Assembly: GCA_029238315.1 (NCBI GenBank)
Contig: JAQWGI010000025.1
Coordinates: 1 to 64,000 of the forward strand
Origin: Polaribacter sp.
GTDB lineage: Bacteria; Bacteroidota; Bacteroidia; Flavobacteriales; Flavobacteriaceae
DNA: 64,000 nucleotides
Direction of reading: 5' to 3'
Shown: piece by piece, positions 31,214 through 42,294 of the stretch
Layout: each line of letters starts with the position of its first letter
How positions within the stretch are numbered: position 1 is the stretch's first letter
Notes under the pieces: model-generated
The model's input: only the letters and a program-made list of their open reading frames with translations
Database searches by the model: none
Told to the model about the DNA's origin: nothing
Translations under genes and position numbers: made by a program

Positions 31214-34200
31214 ATGAACATTCGCTTTGATATAAAAATTGCATTATTAATTGTTTTTACGTTAAATTTTAATGTTGTTTTTGGGCAACAAAGTAAAGCT
31301 TTCACCAATGAGTTTGCGAAGTACAACAATGCTTTAGAATTTTACAATAACAAGGCATATGCTGTGGCACAGAAAAAATTTAACAAACTAACAAACAAAA
31401 AAAACACTACCACAATAATAAAGGCTGATGCTACTTATTACGCAGCAATGAGTGCTATAAAACTGAATCAATCTGAGGCAGAGCAACTTGTTTTAAGTTT
31501 TATTCAAAACCATCCAAATAGCAATAAAAAAGAAGCTGCCTTTTTTAATGTTGGCACACACTACTTTGCACATAACAAAATGAGTTCTGCTTTAAAATGG
31601 TACACAAAGGTAAATCGAAATTTACTTCAAAGGGCACAACAAAAAGAGTTGGATTTTAAAATGGGCTACGCACTATTTGCTTCAGGAAAACTAACATTAG
31701 CCCAAGATAAATTTTTAGCATTAATTACAGATAGCACTTATGGAGATGATGCAAAATATTACTATGGATATATTGCATACAAACAAGCAGACTACAAAAC
31801 TGCAGAATCCTATTTAACAGAAGTTGCTCAAAAGAATTCATATAAAAATGAAACTACTTACTACTTATTAGACATTAATTTTAAAGCTGGTAAATTTGAA
31901 AAAAGTATTGAAATTGGTAAAAACTTATTGCAAAGTAAAAAGCAAAAACAACATTCTGATATTTCTAAAATTATTGGAGAAAGTTATTTTAACTTAAAAA
32001 ATTACAAAGAAGCTTTACCATATTTACAAGCATATAAAGGAAAACGTGGTAAATGGAATAATACCGATTATTATCAATTAGGATATGCTTTTTACAAGCA
32101 AAATGATTTTGAAAATGCAGTAAAAAACTTTAATAAAATTATAAGCCTAAAAAATGCGGTTTCTCAAAATGCATCTTATCATTTAGCAGAATGCTACTTA
32201 TATTTAGACAAAAAAACTGAAGCTTTAAATGCGTTTAAAAATGCCAGTGAAATGGAATTTGATCCTAAAATTAAAGAGGATGCATTTTTAAATTACGCCA
32301 AATTAAGTTACGAACTAGGTAACCCTTACAAAAGTGTTGCAGCTGTATTGCAAGATTTTTTAAAGGAATATCCAACATCAAAATTTTATCAAGAAATAAA
32401 TCAATTAGTTGTAACCTCATACTTACATCAACGAGATTTCAAAGGCGCATTAGAGTATTTAGCTAAAAAGAAAAGTAGCGAAAACAATAAATTCACAAAA
32501 GACGTTTCGTATTACAGAGGTGTACAATTATTTAATCTTAAAAAATTACAAGAAGCCTATCCTTATTTTTTAACTGCATCAAAATCTTCAGATACTACAA
32601 TTAAAGTTTCTGCACTGTATTGGAAAGCAGAAACAGACTTTCAACTAAATAATTACAAAAAGTCTTTAGAAGGATTTATATCTTTTAAGAATACACTAGG
32701 TGCATCAAGAATTAATGAGTTTAAATCAATTGATTACAATGTTGCTTACTGCTATTTTAAGTTAAAGGAATATGAGAACGCAGCAAACGCATTCAATAAT
32801 TTCATTAAAAAAATAGACGCTAAAAATGCATTATTTGATGATGCTAATATTAGATTAGCAGACTGTTATTTTGTTACAAAAAAATATACAAATGCAATTT
32901 TAGCTTATGATAAGGTTATCAATAATAATGGTGTTGGTGCCGATTATGCAACTTATCAAAAAGCAATAAGTTTCGGTTTTTTAGGAGATAATATTAAAAA
33001 AATAACCTATTTAAAAAATTTAGTTTCTAATTTTGAATTGACAACGCTACAAGACGATGGATTATTTCAATTAGCAAATACTTATGTTTCCACAAAAAAC
33101 ATAACAAAAGCACACGAGACCTTCAATACATTAATTCAAAAACACACAAAAAGTGCATATCTTTCTAAAGCGCTACTGAGACAAGGGTTGGTATATTACA
33201 ACAATAATGAAAGCGAAAAAGCTTTGCTTAAATTTAAGAGAATTGTAAGCGCATACCCAAATTCTAACGAAGCAAAAGAAGCAGTTTCTAACGTAAGAAA
33301 TGTATATGTAGATTTAGGTCAGGTTGAAGCATATGCTGCTTGGGTAAAAAATATTTCTTTTGTAAATGTAACTGATGCAGATTTAGATAACACAACTTTT
33401 GAAGCTGCAGAAAACAAGTTTTTAGAAAACAACACTGCAAAAGCTATTAATGGTTTTACTAAATATATTGCAACATTCCCTAATGGACTGCATGCTTTAA
33501 AGGCAAATTTTTACTTAGCTCAATCCTTGTCTAAAATAAATCAGCAAGAAAAATCCTTACCTTATTACGAGTATGTGGTTGCTCAAAATTTTAGCGAATT
33601 TAGCGAGGAATCTTTAAGCAAACTAGCACAAATATATCTCGAAAAAGAAGATTGGAAAAACGCAACTCCGCTATTAATTAGGCTAGAACAAGAAGCAAAT
33701 TACCCTCAAAATATTTTATTTGCACAAAGCAACTTAATGAAAAACTATTACCAAGAAAATGAGTTTACAAATGCTGTTGCCTATGCAGAGAAAATTCTCC
33801 AAACAGAAAAGCTAGAAGAAAACTTGGTGTTTGAGGCTAAAATAATTATTGCACGAGCTGCCTTCAAAACAGATGATTTAAAAACTGCAGAAAAATTTTA
33901 CAAAGAAATAGCAACAAAAACGAGTGGTGAATTAAAGGCTGAAGCCTTGTATTTTGATGCCTATTTTAAAAATATGGATAAAAAATATACTGCATCCAAT
34001 AAATTAATACAAATATTAATTGCAGAAAATGCTTCATACAAGTATTGGGGTGTAAAAAGTTATGTAATTATGGCGAAAAACTATTATGGATTAAAAGATG
34101 CCTATCAAGCAACTTATATTTTAGAAAATATAATTAAAAATTTCAAACAGTTTGATGATGTAATTTTAGAAGCAAAAAAAGAACTTGCTACCATAAAAGA

Positions 34201-34246
34201 AAATGAAGCAAAAACAAACGAATCTGTTACTCCAAACAACAATTAA
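31214..34246 (+). CDS. Large tetratricopeptide-repeat secreted protein
   Basis: Multiple TPR-like units ('DYYQLGYAFYKQNDFENAVKNFNKII', 'AYCYFKLKEYENAANAFNNFI'). Confidence 0.85.
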   Translation: MNIRFDIKIALLIVFTLNFNVVFGQQSKAFTNEFAKYNNALEFYNNKAYAVAQKKFNKLTNKKNTTTIIKADATYYAAMSAIKLNQSEAEQLVLSFIQNHPNSNKKEAAFFNVGTHYFAHNKMSSALKWYTKVNRNLLQRAQQKELDFKMGYALFASGKLTLAQDKFLALITDSTYGDDAKYYYGYIAYKQADYKTAESYLTEVAQKNSYKNETTYYLLDINFKAGKFEKSIEIGKNLLQSKKQKQHSDISKIIGESYFNLKNYKEALPYLQAYKGKRGKWNNTDYYQLGYAFYKQNDFENAVKNFNKIISLKNAVSQNASYHLAECYLYLDKKTEALNAFKNASEMEFDPKIKEDAFLNYAKLSYELGNPYKSVAAVLQDFLKEYPTSKFYQEINQLVVTSYLHQRDFKGALEYLAKKKSSENNKFTKDVSYYRGVQLFNLKKLQEAYPYFLTASKSSDTTIKVSALYWKAETDFQLNNYKKSLEGFISFKNTLGASRINEFKSIDYNVAYCYFKLKEYENAANAFNNFIKKIDAKNALFDDANIRLADCYFVTKKYTNAILAYDKVINNNGVGADYATYQKAISFGFLGDNIKKITYLKNLVSNFELTTLQDDGLFQLANTYVSTKNITKAHETFNTLIQKHTKSAYLSKALLRQGLVYYNNNESEKALLKFKRIVSAYPNSNEAKEAVSNVRNVYVDLGQVEAYAAWVKNISFVNVTDADLDNTTFEAAENKFLENNTAKAINGFTKYIATFPNGLHALKANFYLAQSLSKINQQEKSLPYYEYVVAQNFSEFSEESLSKLAQIYLEKEDWKNATPLLIRLEQEANYPQNILFAQSNLMKNYYQENEFTNAVAYAEKILQTEKLEENLVFEAKIIIARAAFKTDDLKTAEKFYKEIATKTSGELKAEALYFDAYFKNMDKKYTASNKLIQILIAENASYKYWGVKSYVIMAKNYYGLKDAYQATYILENIIKNFKQFDDVILEAKKELATIKENEAKTNESVTPNNN

Positions 34247-34259
34247 AAGAGATTAAATA

Positions 34260-36011
34260 ATGCGAAAAATTGTATTCACACTTTGCGCCTGCACTTTGAG
34301 TAGTTTCTTAAATGCTCAAACAAACAAAGCGAAAGACACTATAAAAACAGAAGTTATAAATGTAATTACTTCTTACACACCAACAATTTCAGATGCGTTT
34401 AAAATAAGGAAGAATCCAAAAATAAAACTTGGGGTAAATTCACAAAGGAAACAATTGAAGTACCAAATATTCTCTGCGCCAGTTGCTTCTACTTTTACAC
34501 CAAAAACAGGCATTGCAAAAAGCCTTAATATTGGAGCTAGAGATCAAATATTTAAAAACTATATTGCTGCTGGTTTTGGAAATAACTCAACCCCTTTTCT
34601 CGAAGCATTTTTAAATCATTCAATCAAACCTAAAAATAACATTGGTGTTTACACAAAATACATTTCATCAGAAAACAGTATTGATGCGACCCTTTTAAAT
34701 AGTAATTATTCTCAAATGTATTTTGGCGCTTTTTACAAGCAAGAAGAACAAGATTACACATGGAAAGTTAATACAAACTATCAACAAAACACATATAACT
34801 GGTATGGTTTACCAAGCACAATTACTTATTTACCAACTACAATTGCAACAATTGAAGAAGCACAAACTTATACCAACTTTAACACTAATGCAGAAATTAT
34901 TTTAGAAGATTCATTTCTAAAATCAACTCAAATAAAGCTCTCTCTATTCAGTGATGCATTTTCTAGCAAGGAACTACGTTTTGTAGCAAAACCTAAGTTT
35001 AAAATATCACTTAAAAATATTGGTAAAAATTTTAACGAGCTTGTTTTAAATACTTCTTTAGATTATCTAAATGGGCATTCGCAACAATCCTATAGCGCTC
35101 CAACAAAATTAGAACACAGCTTTTTTACGCTTGGAGTTTTTCCAAAATATAATTTTGAGCACAAGAAATTCAACTTTAGTGTTGGAACAAAAATATATTT
35201 CACATCCGATATAGAAAACAAAGCACATCAATTCTATGCATATCCAGATATCAACATAAATTATCCAATAGTTGAAAATCATATGTATTTGTATGTTGGT
35301 GCTAGCGGGGATTTAAACACCAATACAATTCAAAATTTAACAGAGCTAAATCCATACATTTCTCCAACACAATTTATTACACAAACGAATCAGAAATATG
35401 ATTTTTTTAGTGGATTGCATGGAAAACTATTATCTAACATAAGTTATAACTTGAAAGTAAGTTATAGTGATGAAGACGACAAAGCCTTGTTTGTTCAAAA
35501 CAACTCAAAAACTGATGGAATAACAAGTGCCGGATTGTTGGGATATGAATACGGAAACTCTTTTTCTGTGATTTATGATGATGTACAAACACTTTCTTTT
35601 TCCGGGAAAATTAGTATGGATATTGACAAAAACTTAGTTGTTGGAGCATACGGAGAGTTCAATTCGTTTACATTAGCAAATCAAACAGAAGCTTGGAATT
35701 TACCATCAATAAATACTGAAATATTCGCAAATTACAAAACATCAAAATGGTATGCTGGTGCAACTATTTTTGCTGTTTCTCAAAGAAAAGACGTAACTTT
35801 TAACACAACATACCCATCTTCAATTAACGGAACACAAACCTTAAAATCTTTTCTAGATTTGAACATTAATGGAGGATATCACATAAACAATCAATTTACA
35901 GTTTTTTTAAAAATAAATAATATTACAAACTCAAAGTATCAGCAGTTTAGTAATTTTAATGTTCAAGGGCTTCAGGTTCTAGGTGGCGTGAGTTATCAAT
36001 TTGACTTTTAA
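34260..36011 (+). CDS. TonB-dependent receptor-like outer-membrane protein
   Basis: Signal peptide, beta-barrel-like alternating pattern, C-terminal 'LQVLGGVSYQFDF'; 13 nt after the TPR gene. Confidence 0.65.
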   Translation: MRKIVFTLCACTLSSFLNAQTNKAKDTIKTEVINVITSYTPTISDAFKIRKNPKIKLGVNSQRKQLKYQIFSAPVASTFTPKTGIAKSLNIGARDQIFKNYIAAGFGNNSTPFLEAFLNHSIKPKNNIGVYTKYISSENSIDATLLNSNYSQMYFGAFYKQEEQDYTWKVNTNYQQNTYNWYGLPSTITYLPTTIATIEEAQTYTNFNTNAEIILEDSFLKSTQIKLSLFSDAFSSKELRFVAKPKFKISLKNIGKNFNELVLNTSLDYLNGHSQQSYSAPTKLEHSFFTLGVFPKYNFEHKKFNFSVGTKIYFTSDIENKAHQFYAYPDININYPIVENHMYLYVGASGDLNTNTIQNLTELNPYISPTQFITQTNQKYDFFSGLHGKLLSNISYNLKVSYSDEDDKALFVQNNSKTDGITSAGLLGYEYGNSFSVIYDDVQTLSFSGKISMDIDKNLVVGAYGEFNSFTLANQTEAWNLPSINTEIFANYKTSKWYAGATIFAVSQRKDVTFNTTYPSSINGTQTLKSFLDLNINGGYHINNQFTVFLKINNITNSKYQQFSNFNVQGLQVLGGVSYQFDF

Positions 36012-36052
36012 CATAACCTTACGCTCAATTAGATGTAACTCCCTAAAACACA

Positions 36053-36087
36053 AAAGAAAGCTTATCTTTAAGTTAAGCTTTCTTTTT
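36053..36087 (+). terminator. Rho-independent terminator
   Basis: AAAGAAAGCTTA-...-TAAGCTTTCTTTTT. Confidence 0.75.
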
Positions 36088-36134
36088 GTCATTGATTTTA
36101 TGTAGATTTATACACTATTATAAAACAACAACTA

Positions 36135-37568
36135 ATGAAAAAACTATCCATCCTTTTTCTATTCGCAATATTTATAATTGCTTGCAATGAAAAGAAAGAC
36201 ACAGAACAAGCAATCAAGGAATTAACTGCAGAAGAAAAAATTGACAAAACCAATATCAAATCTATCTTTGACACTGCTTTAACTAAGGGAAAATCTTACG
36301 AATGGCTTCGCGATTTAACCACAAATATTGGCGGAAGATTATCGGGATCTCCTGAAGCAGCAATGGCAGTAAAATGGGGAGAGAAAGTAATGAGAGAAGC
36401 TGGCTTAGATTCTGTTTGGCTACAACCAGCAATGGTTCCACATTGGGTTAGAGGAGAAAAAGAAGTTTCTTATTTTGTGTCTAACGGAAAAAAAGTTGAC
36501 ATGGCAGTTTGTGCTTTAGGAAGCTCAATAAGTACACCAACAAACGGGGTTTTTGCAGAGGTAATTGAAGTTTTTAGCTTAAAAGAAGCTGAAGCTTTAG
36601 GTGATAAAGCAAAAGGGAAAATTATCTTTTACAACAGACCTTTTGACAATACAATTATAAATACATTTAGCGCATACGGCGGTTGTGTAGATCAACGAGG
36701 AAGTGGCGCTGCAACTGTTGGTAAATTTGGAGCTTTGGCAGTAATTGTACGTTCAATGACAAATAATATTGACAATTATCCACACACAGGAACGATGCGT
36801 TATGGAAATATTCCAGAAAGCGAATACATTCCTGGAGCAGCAATTAGCACATTAGCTGCTGAAACATTAAGTAAACAATTAAAAAAAGATCCAAACTTAA
36901 AAGTATATTTAAAACAGAGCAGTAAAAACTTACCAAAAGAAAAATCGTTTAATGTGATTGGTGAAATTAAAGGTTCAGAAAATCCTGAAAAAATTATTGT
37001 TGTCGGTGGTCATTTAGATTCTTGGGATTTAGGTGATGGAGCACATGATGATGGAACAGGAATTGTACAGTCTTTAGAAGTTTTACACATTTTAAAGACA
37101 AATAATATTAAACCAAAAAACACCATTCGTGTGGTTTTCTTTATGGATGAAGAACAAGGCGGTGGTGGTGCAGATGCATATGCAGATGCTGTAAAAACCA
37201 CAAAAGAAATTCATATTGGAGGTTTAGAATCTGATGCTGGCGGGCACACGCCAAGAGGATTTACAATAGATGCAAATGCTGCAAATACAGAGATGTTAAA
37301 GAGTTGGAAAAAACTTTTAGCTCCTTATGGATTACACGATATTATGAAAGGTGGAAGTGGCGCAGATATTAGTCCATTAAAGTCTGATGGTGTTACCCTT
37401 GTTGGGTATCGTCCAGATCCGCAGCGTTATTTTGATTATCATCATGCAGCAACAGATACTTTTGATAAAGTAAACAAAAGAGAACTTGAGCTAGGAAGTG
37501 CTTCTATGGCAAGTATGATTTATTTAATGGATAAATATTTATACAATAACACGCCAATTATACCCTAG
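36135..37568 (+). CDS. M28 family metallopeptidase (lipoprotein)
   Basis: 'VVGGHLDSWDLGDGAHDDGTGIVQSLEVL', 'FFMDEEQGGGGADAYA'. Confidence 0.88.
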   Translation: MKKLSILFLFAIFIIACNEKKDTEQAIKELTAEEKIDKTNIKSIFDTALTKGKSYEWLRDLTTNIGGRLSGSPEAAMAVKWGEKVMREAGLDSVWLQPAMVPHWVRGEKEVSYFVSNGKKVDMAVCALGSSISTPTNGVFAEVIEVFSLKEAEALGDKAKGKIIFYNRPFDNTIINTFSAYGGCVDQRGSGAATVGKFGALAVIVRSMTNNIDNYPHTGTMRYGNIPESEYIPGAAISTLAAETLSKQLKKDPNLKVYLKQSSKNLPKEKSFNVIGEIKGSENPEKIIVVGGHLDSWDLGDGAHDDGTGIVQSLEVLHILKTNNIKPKNTIRVVFFMDEEQGGGGADAYADAVKTTKEIHIGGLESDAGGHTPRGFTIDANAANTEMLKSWKKLLAPYGLHDIMKGGSGADISPLKSDGVTLVGYRPDPQRYFDYHHAATDTFDKVNKRELELGSASMASMIYLMDKYLYNNTPIIP

Positions 37569-37573
37569 TTAGT

Positions 37574-37936
37574 ATGACAATTACAGTTCAAATCATTAAA
37601 ATTGTTTTTGGTATATTTTTTATGTTTGCAGGCATTATGCACATTATAAAACCATCTTTTTTCAAACATTTTATTCCAAATTCATTGCCAAAAAAAACAG
37701 TAAATTATGTAGTTGGCGTAATTGAATTCAGTTTAGGATTGGGCTTGTTTTTTAATGAAACTACTCAAAAATCTGCCATTGGTATTTTTGTTTTAATGAT
37801 CGTATTTTTGCCCATTCATGTTTGGGATGCAACCAAAGAACGTCCTGCAATAGGATCAAAACGAACAGCAATTATTAGAATTCCTTTGCAATTTTTATTA
37901 ATGTATTGCGCTTATTTAATTTACACAACACCATGA
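37574..37936 (+). CDS. DoxX-like family membrane protein
   Basis: 'FGIFFMFAGIMHIIKPSFF', four hydrophobic segments. Confidence 0.75.
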   Translation: MTITVQIIKIVFGIFFMFAGIMHIIKPSFFKHFIPNSLPKKTVNYVVGVIEFSLGLGLFFNETTQKSAIGIFVLMIVFLPIHVWDATKERPAIGSKRTAIIRIPLQFLLMYCAYLIYTTP

Positions 37937-39555
37937 AAAAATTTATTTTAACACTTAGTATTATCGGTTTGTTTACCGCTTGTCAACAACAAGAAAAAGC
38001 AGATTTTATTGTTATCAATGCAAATGCATATACAGTTAACGAAGGATTTGACAAAGCAGAAAGTTTTGCTGTAAAAGACGGAAAATTTATTGGAGTTGGC
38101 TCTAATGACGCCATCCAAAATAGTTTTATATCAACAGAAACAATTGACGCAAAAAATCAAACTATTGTTCCTGGATTAATTGACGCACACTGTCATTTCT
38201 ACGGATTGGGATTAAGTCTCCAAAAAGTAGATTTACGTGGCACAAAAAGCTATGACGAAATTTTAGAAAAATTAAAAGCATTTAAAGAAGAAAAAAAGGC
38301 AGATTACATTACGGGTCGTGGCTGGGATCAAAATGATTGGGATGTAAAAGTATTTCCAACAAAAGAAAAATTAGACAAGTTATTTCCAAATACACCTGTT
38401 GCCATTACTCGTGTTGATGGACATGCTTTATTTGTAAATGAAGCTGCTTTGAAATACTCAGGATTGTCAAGCACCAAATTTCCAAAGAAAATTACTGGCG
38501 GTGAATTCATTACAAAAAACGGAAAATTAACAGGTGTTTTAATTGATGCTGCAATGGGTTATATTAAAACTCCTAGTACCACAAAAAAGGAAGAAATTCA
38601 AGGATTATTAGATGCTCAAAAAGTAACTTTTAGCTACGGATTAACAACTGTAAATGATGCAGGAGTTAGCAAATCTACCATCGACTTAATGGATAGCTTG
38701 CAAAAAACTGGAGATTTAAAAATGCGTATTTACGCAATGGTTTCTGTAAGTCAGAAAAACTTAGATTACTATTTGCCTAAGGGAATTATTAAAACAAATC
38801 GTTTAAATGTGCGTTCTTTTAAAGTCTACGGAGATGGCGCATTAGGCTCTCGTGGTGCTGCAATGCGTAAATCGTACAGCGATAGAAATAATCATTTTGG
38901 TGCATTGATTTTTGAACCAAAGAGATATACAGAAATTGCAGCACAAATCGCAAAATCTGACTACCAAATGAACACACACGCAATTGGAGATTCTGCAAAC
39001 ACACATATTTTAAAAACGTATAAATCAGCTTTAAAAGGTCAGAATGATAGACGTTGGAAAATTGAGCACTCTCAAATAGTATCTCCAGAAGATTTTGACA
39101 TGTTTGACAATATTGTTCCTTAAATTCAACCAACAAACGCAACTTCTGATATGTATTGGGCTGGTGATAGAATTGGAAAAGAACGTTTAAAAGGGGCATA
39201 CGCTTTTAAAGATTTATTAAACAAATACGGAAGTGTTGCTTTAGGTACAGATTTCCCAGTAGAACAAGTAAGTCCATTTTTAACATTTTCTGCAGCAGCA
39301 ACACGCCAAGATATTGAAGGGTATCCTGAAGGCGGATTTCAAATGGAAAACGTTTTAAGTAGAGAAGAAACTTTACGCGGAATGACTATTTGGGCTGCAC
39401 ATTCTAACTTTGAAGAAAACGAGAAAGGTAGTATTGAAGTTGGTAAGTTTGCAGATTTTGTAATTCTAAACCAAAACATAATGGAGGTTGAAGGCAATAA
39501 AATTCATAAAACTAAAGTAATCGCAACCTATTTAAACGGAGAGAAAGTGTATTAA
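37933..39555 (+). pseudogene. YtcJ-like amidohydrolase interrupted by an in-frame TAA at 39121-39123
   Basis: Upstream 'GLIDAHCHFYGLG...QIVSPEDFDMFDNIVP' and downstream 'IQPTNATSDMYWAGDRIGKERLKGAYAFKDLL...' are in the same frame, separated only by TAA. Confidence 0.8.
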
Positions 39556-39610
39556 AGCAAGTAATAATTTCTTGCTTAACAAAACAAACTACATATCTAA
39601 GGTGTAGACT

Positions 39611-39642
39611 AAAAAAAGCGAACGGTATTGTTCGCTTTTTTT
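39611..39642 (+). terminator. Rho-independent terminator
   Basis: AAAAAAAGCGAAC-ggtatt-GTTCGCTTTTTTT. Confidence 0.85.
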
Positions 39643-39744
39643 ATTTTCAAAATTTAGATTCCAAAAAACATGTCCTTTATTTTTATTATTAAGTATCCTA
39701 AAAATCATATATATTCGCCATTCAAAATACAAATATCCAAAAGC

Positions 39745-40185
39745 ATGAAACCATATTTAGTTTTATTTTTAATGATTTTTTTTATTTCTTGCAGTAACGA
39801 TGAAGATAATTACAGCACAGAAAATGATTTAGAAATTCAAGAATACATTAAAAGGAACAACTTAAACGCCACCAAAACTGCAAGTGGATTATACATTGTG
39901 ATAACTGATCAAGGAAATGGCGCAAAACCAACTTCTAGCTCTTCTGTAACAGTAAATTATAAAGGTTATTTTACTGATGGAAGCCGTTTTGATCAAGGGC
40001 AAAATGTAACATTTAATTTAAATCAAGTGATTACAGGTTGGTCTGAAGGATTAACACATTTTAATGAAGACACTCAAGGTTGGCTCTTGGTCCCGTCTCA
40101 TTTAGGCTACGGAAGCAACGGATCTAATTCAATTCCTGGTGGATCTGTATTAATTTTTAGTATTCATTTATTAAAAATTAATTAA
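39745..40185 (+). CDS. FKBP-type peptidyl-prolyl cis-trans isomerase lipoprotein
   Basis: ORF track gives 39670; MKPYLVLFLMIFFISCS lipoprotein signal at 39745 preferred; 'VTVNYKGYFTDGSRFDQG', 'IPGGSVLIFSIHLLKI'. Confidence 0.88.
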   Translation: MKPYLVLFLMIFFISCSNDEDNYSTENDLEIQEYIKRNNLNATKTASGLYIVITDQGNGAKPTSSSSVTVNYKGYFTDGSRFDQGQNVTFNLNQVITGWSEGLTHFNEDTQGWLLVPSHLGYGSNGSNSIPGGSVLIFSIHLLKIN

Positions 40186-40943
40186 CGAATCGATGTTATA
40201 AAATCACTTATTTTATCAGTACCGTTTATAGCTAATTCCTTAATAAAAGCAGAACCAATAATGGCTCCACCTGCATATTTACAAGCTGTTTTAAATGTTT
40301 TATTATCAGAAATTCCAAATCCAATAATTAAACTACTCTTTAAATTCATTGCTTTGACACGCTCAAAATAAGCAATCTGATTGTTAGAAATATCTCCTTT
40401 TGCCCCAGTAATTGAAGCAGATGCAACAACATAAATAAAAGCATCTGTTAACGCATCAATTTTTCTAATTCTTTCTTCAGATGTATGTGGCGTAATTAAA
40501 AACACATTTGTCAATCCATATTTATTAAATAATTGTTGGTAATGACTTTCATATTCAACCATTGGTAAATCTGGAAAAATAACTGTTTCAATTCCGCAAT
40601 CTACACATGCTTGACAAAATTTATCCTCTCCATACTTTAATAACTGATTCAAATAACCCATTAAAACTAACGGTGTAGAGTTTGTTTCTTTAATTGATTT
40701 TAATTGCTCAAAAACAACATCTAAATTCATACCGTTTTGTAAAGCAACTTGACTACTATCTTGTATTGTTGGTCCATCGGCTAAAGGATCTGAATAAGGC
40801 AAACCAACCTCAATAAAATCTACACTATTATCGCTTAATTTTTCAATAATTTTTGTTGTGTCGTTTAATTTTGGATAACCAGCTGTAAAGAAAATCGACA
40901 ATAAATCTTTCTTTTGTTGAAATATGTTTGTTAATGAATTCAT
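40182..40943 (-). CDS. trpA: Tryptophan synthase alpha chain
   Basis: 'FFTAGYPKLNDTTKIIEKL', 'FIEVGLPYSDPLADGPTIQ'. Confidence 0.96.
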   Translation of the reverse strand: MNSLTNIFQQKKDLLSIFFTAGYPKLNDTTKIIEKLSDNSVDFIEVGLPYSDPLADGPTIQDSSQVALQNGMNLDVVFEQLKSIKETNSTPLVLMGYLNQLLKYGEDKFCQACVDCGIETVIFPDLPMVEYESHYQQLFNKYGLTNVFLITPHTSEERIRKIDALTDAFIYVVASASITGAKGDISNNQIAYFERVKAMNLKSSLIIGFGISDNKTFKTACKYAGGAIIGSAFIKELAINGTDKISDFITSIR

Positions 40944-40966
40944 TGTTTTGTCTTTTTTTTTGTTTT

Positions 40967-41033
40967 GTCATTCCCGAGAAATCGGGAATCTATTTTTATC
41001 GAAGTTTGGATTCCGCATCAAGTGCGAAATGAC
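40967..41033. repeat. Palindromic intergenic repeat (GTCATT...AATGAC) between trpB and trpA
   Basis: ATTCCCGA-gaaa-TCGGGAAT hairpin at 40970-40989 plus GCATCAAGTGC; outer GTCATT/AATGAC ends. Confidence 0.7.
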
Positions 41034-41035
41034 AA

Positions 41036-42220
41036 TTAATCTTCTAAATGATTGATATACGTTTCTAGATCTTTATCGCCTCTTCCAGATAAATTTATAA
41101 CTACCACTTGGTCTTTTTTTAGTTGCATCTTAGGCAATACTGCTAAGGCATGTGCTGTTTCTAAAGCAGGAATAATTCCTTCAATTTTTGTCAACTCATA
41201 AGCTGCAACAAGCGCTTCATTGTCTGTTGCGTTCATAAACTTTGCTCTTTTAGTTTCATATAAAAAAGCGTGTAAAGGTCCAACTCCTGGATAATCTAAT
41301 CCAGCAGAAATTGAATAAGGCTCTACAATTTGTCCGTATGTATCTTGCATTAAAATGGTTTTACTTCCATGAATTACACCCACTTCTCCTAATTGAGAAG
41401 TAGCTGCACTTTCTCCAGAATTAACTCCCAAACCAGCAGCTTCTACAGCAATTAGCTCTACATCTTCATCATCTAAATAATTATAAAAAGCCCCAGCAGC
41501 ATTTGAGCCACCACCAACACATGCAATAATTGTATCTGGGTTTTCTTTACCCGTTTTTTCTTTTAATTGCCATTTCATTTCTTCAGAAATAATTGCTTGT
41601 AAACGTGCAACCATATCTGGATGAGGCGCAGGGCCAACTACAGATCCAATTAAATAAAAAGTTTCTGGATGCTGAATCCAATATCTTATGGCTTCATTTG
41701 TAGCATCTTTTAACGTTTTAGAACCAGAGGTTGCTGCAACAACCTTGGCACCTAACATCTTCATTCTAGCTACATTTGGCGCTTGTCTAACAATGTCTTT
41801 TTCACCCATAAAAACGGTACAATCTAAACCCATCAGAGCACAAACCGTAGCTGTAGCAACACCATGTTGCCCCGCTCCTGTTTCTGCTATAATTTTTGTT
41901 TTACCTAATTTTTGGGCAATCAAAATTTGTCCAATTGTATTATTTACTTTGTGAGCTCCAGTATGATTTAAATCTTCGCGTTTTAAATAAATAGTTGCTC
42001 CATACTTCTCAGACAAACGTTTTGCAAAGTACAAAGGCGTTGGTCTTCCAACATAATCTTTTAACAACGATTTATATTCTGTTTGAAATGCTTCCGACTC
42101 TATAATTTGTATATAGTTATCCGCTAATTCTTGCACGTTTGGATGCAACAATTCAGGAATAAATGCACCTCCAAATTGTCCGTAATATCCGTTTTTATCT
42201 GGTTGAAATTTTGATTTCAT
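41036..42220 (-). CDS. trpB: Tryptophan synthase beta chain
   Basis: '[20 protein letters not shown]', '[10 protein letters not shown]'. Confidence 0.97.
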   Translation of the reverse strand: MKSKFQPDKNGYYGQFGGAFIPELLHPNVQELADNYIQIIESEAFQTEYKSLLKDYVGRPTPLYFAKRLSEKYGATIYLKREDLNHTGAHKVNNTIGQILIAQKLGKTKIIAETGAGQHGVATATVCALMGLDCTVFMGEKDIVRQAPNVARMKMLGAKVVAATSGSKTLKDATNEAIRYWIQHPETFYLIGSVVGPAPHPDMVARLQAIISEEMKWQLKEKTGKENPDTIIACVGGGSNAAGAFYNYLDDEDVELIAVEAAGLGVNSGESAATSQLGEVGVIHGSKTILMQDTYGQIVEPYSISAGLDYPGVGPLHAFLYETKRAKFMNATDNEALVAAYELTKIEGIIPALETAHALAVLPKMQLKKDQVVVINLSGRGDKDLETYINHLED

Positions 42221-42234
42221 ATGTATAATATTCT

Positions 42235-42294
42235 GTCATTGCGAGGAACGAAGCAATCTTTATCTTGAAATTACTTCACTTTGTTTGTAATGAC
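42235..42294. repeat. Dispersed repeat GTCATTGCGAGGAACGAAGCAATCTT...TTACTTCACTTTGTTTGTAATGAC overlapping trpF 3' end
   Basis: Inverted GTCATT/AATGAC ends; related copy at 47766-47832. Confidence 0.75.

Noticed and set aside
39151-39555. Separate 134-aa gene downstream of the amidohydrolase
   Set aside because: It is in frame with and homologous to the C-terminal part of the same amidohydrolase; better explained as one gene with a nonsense codon
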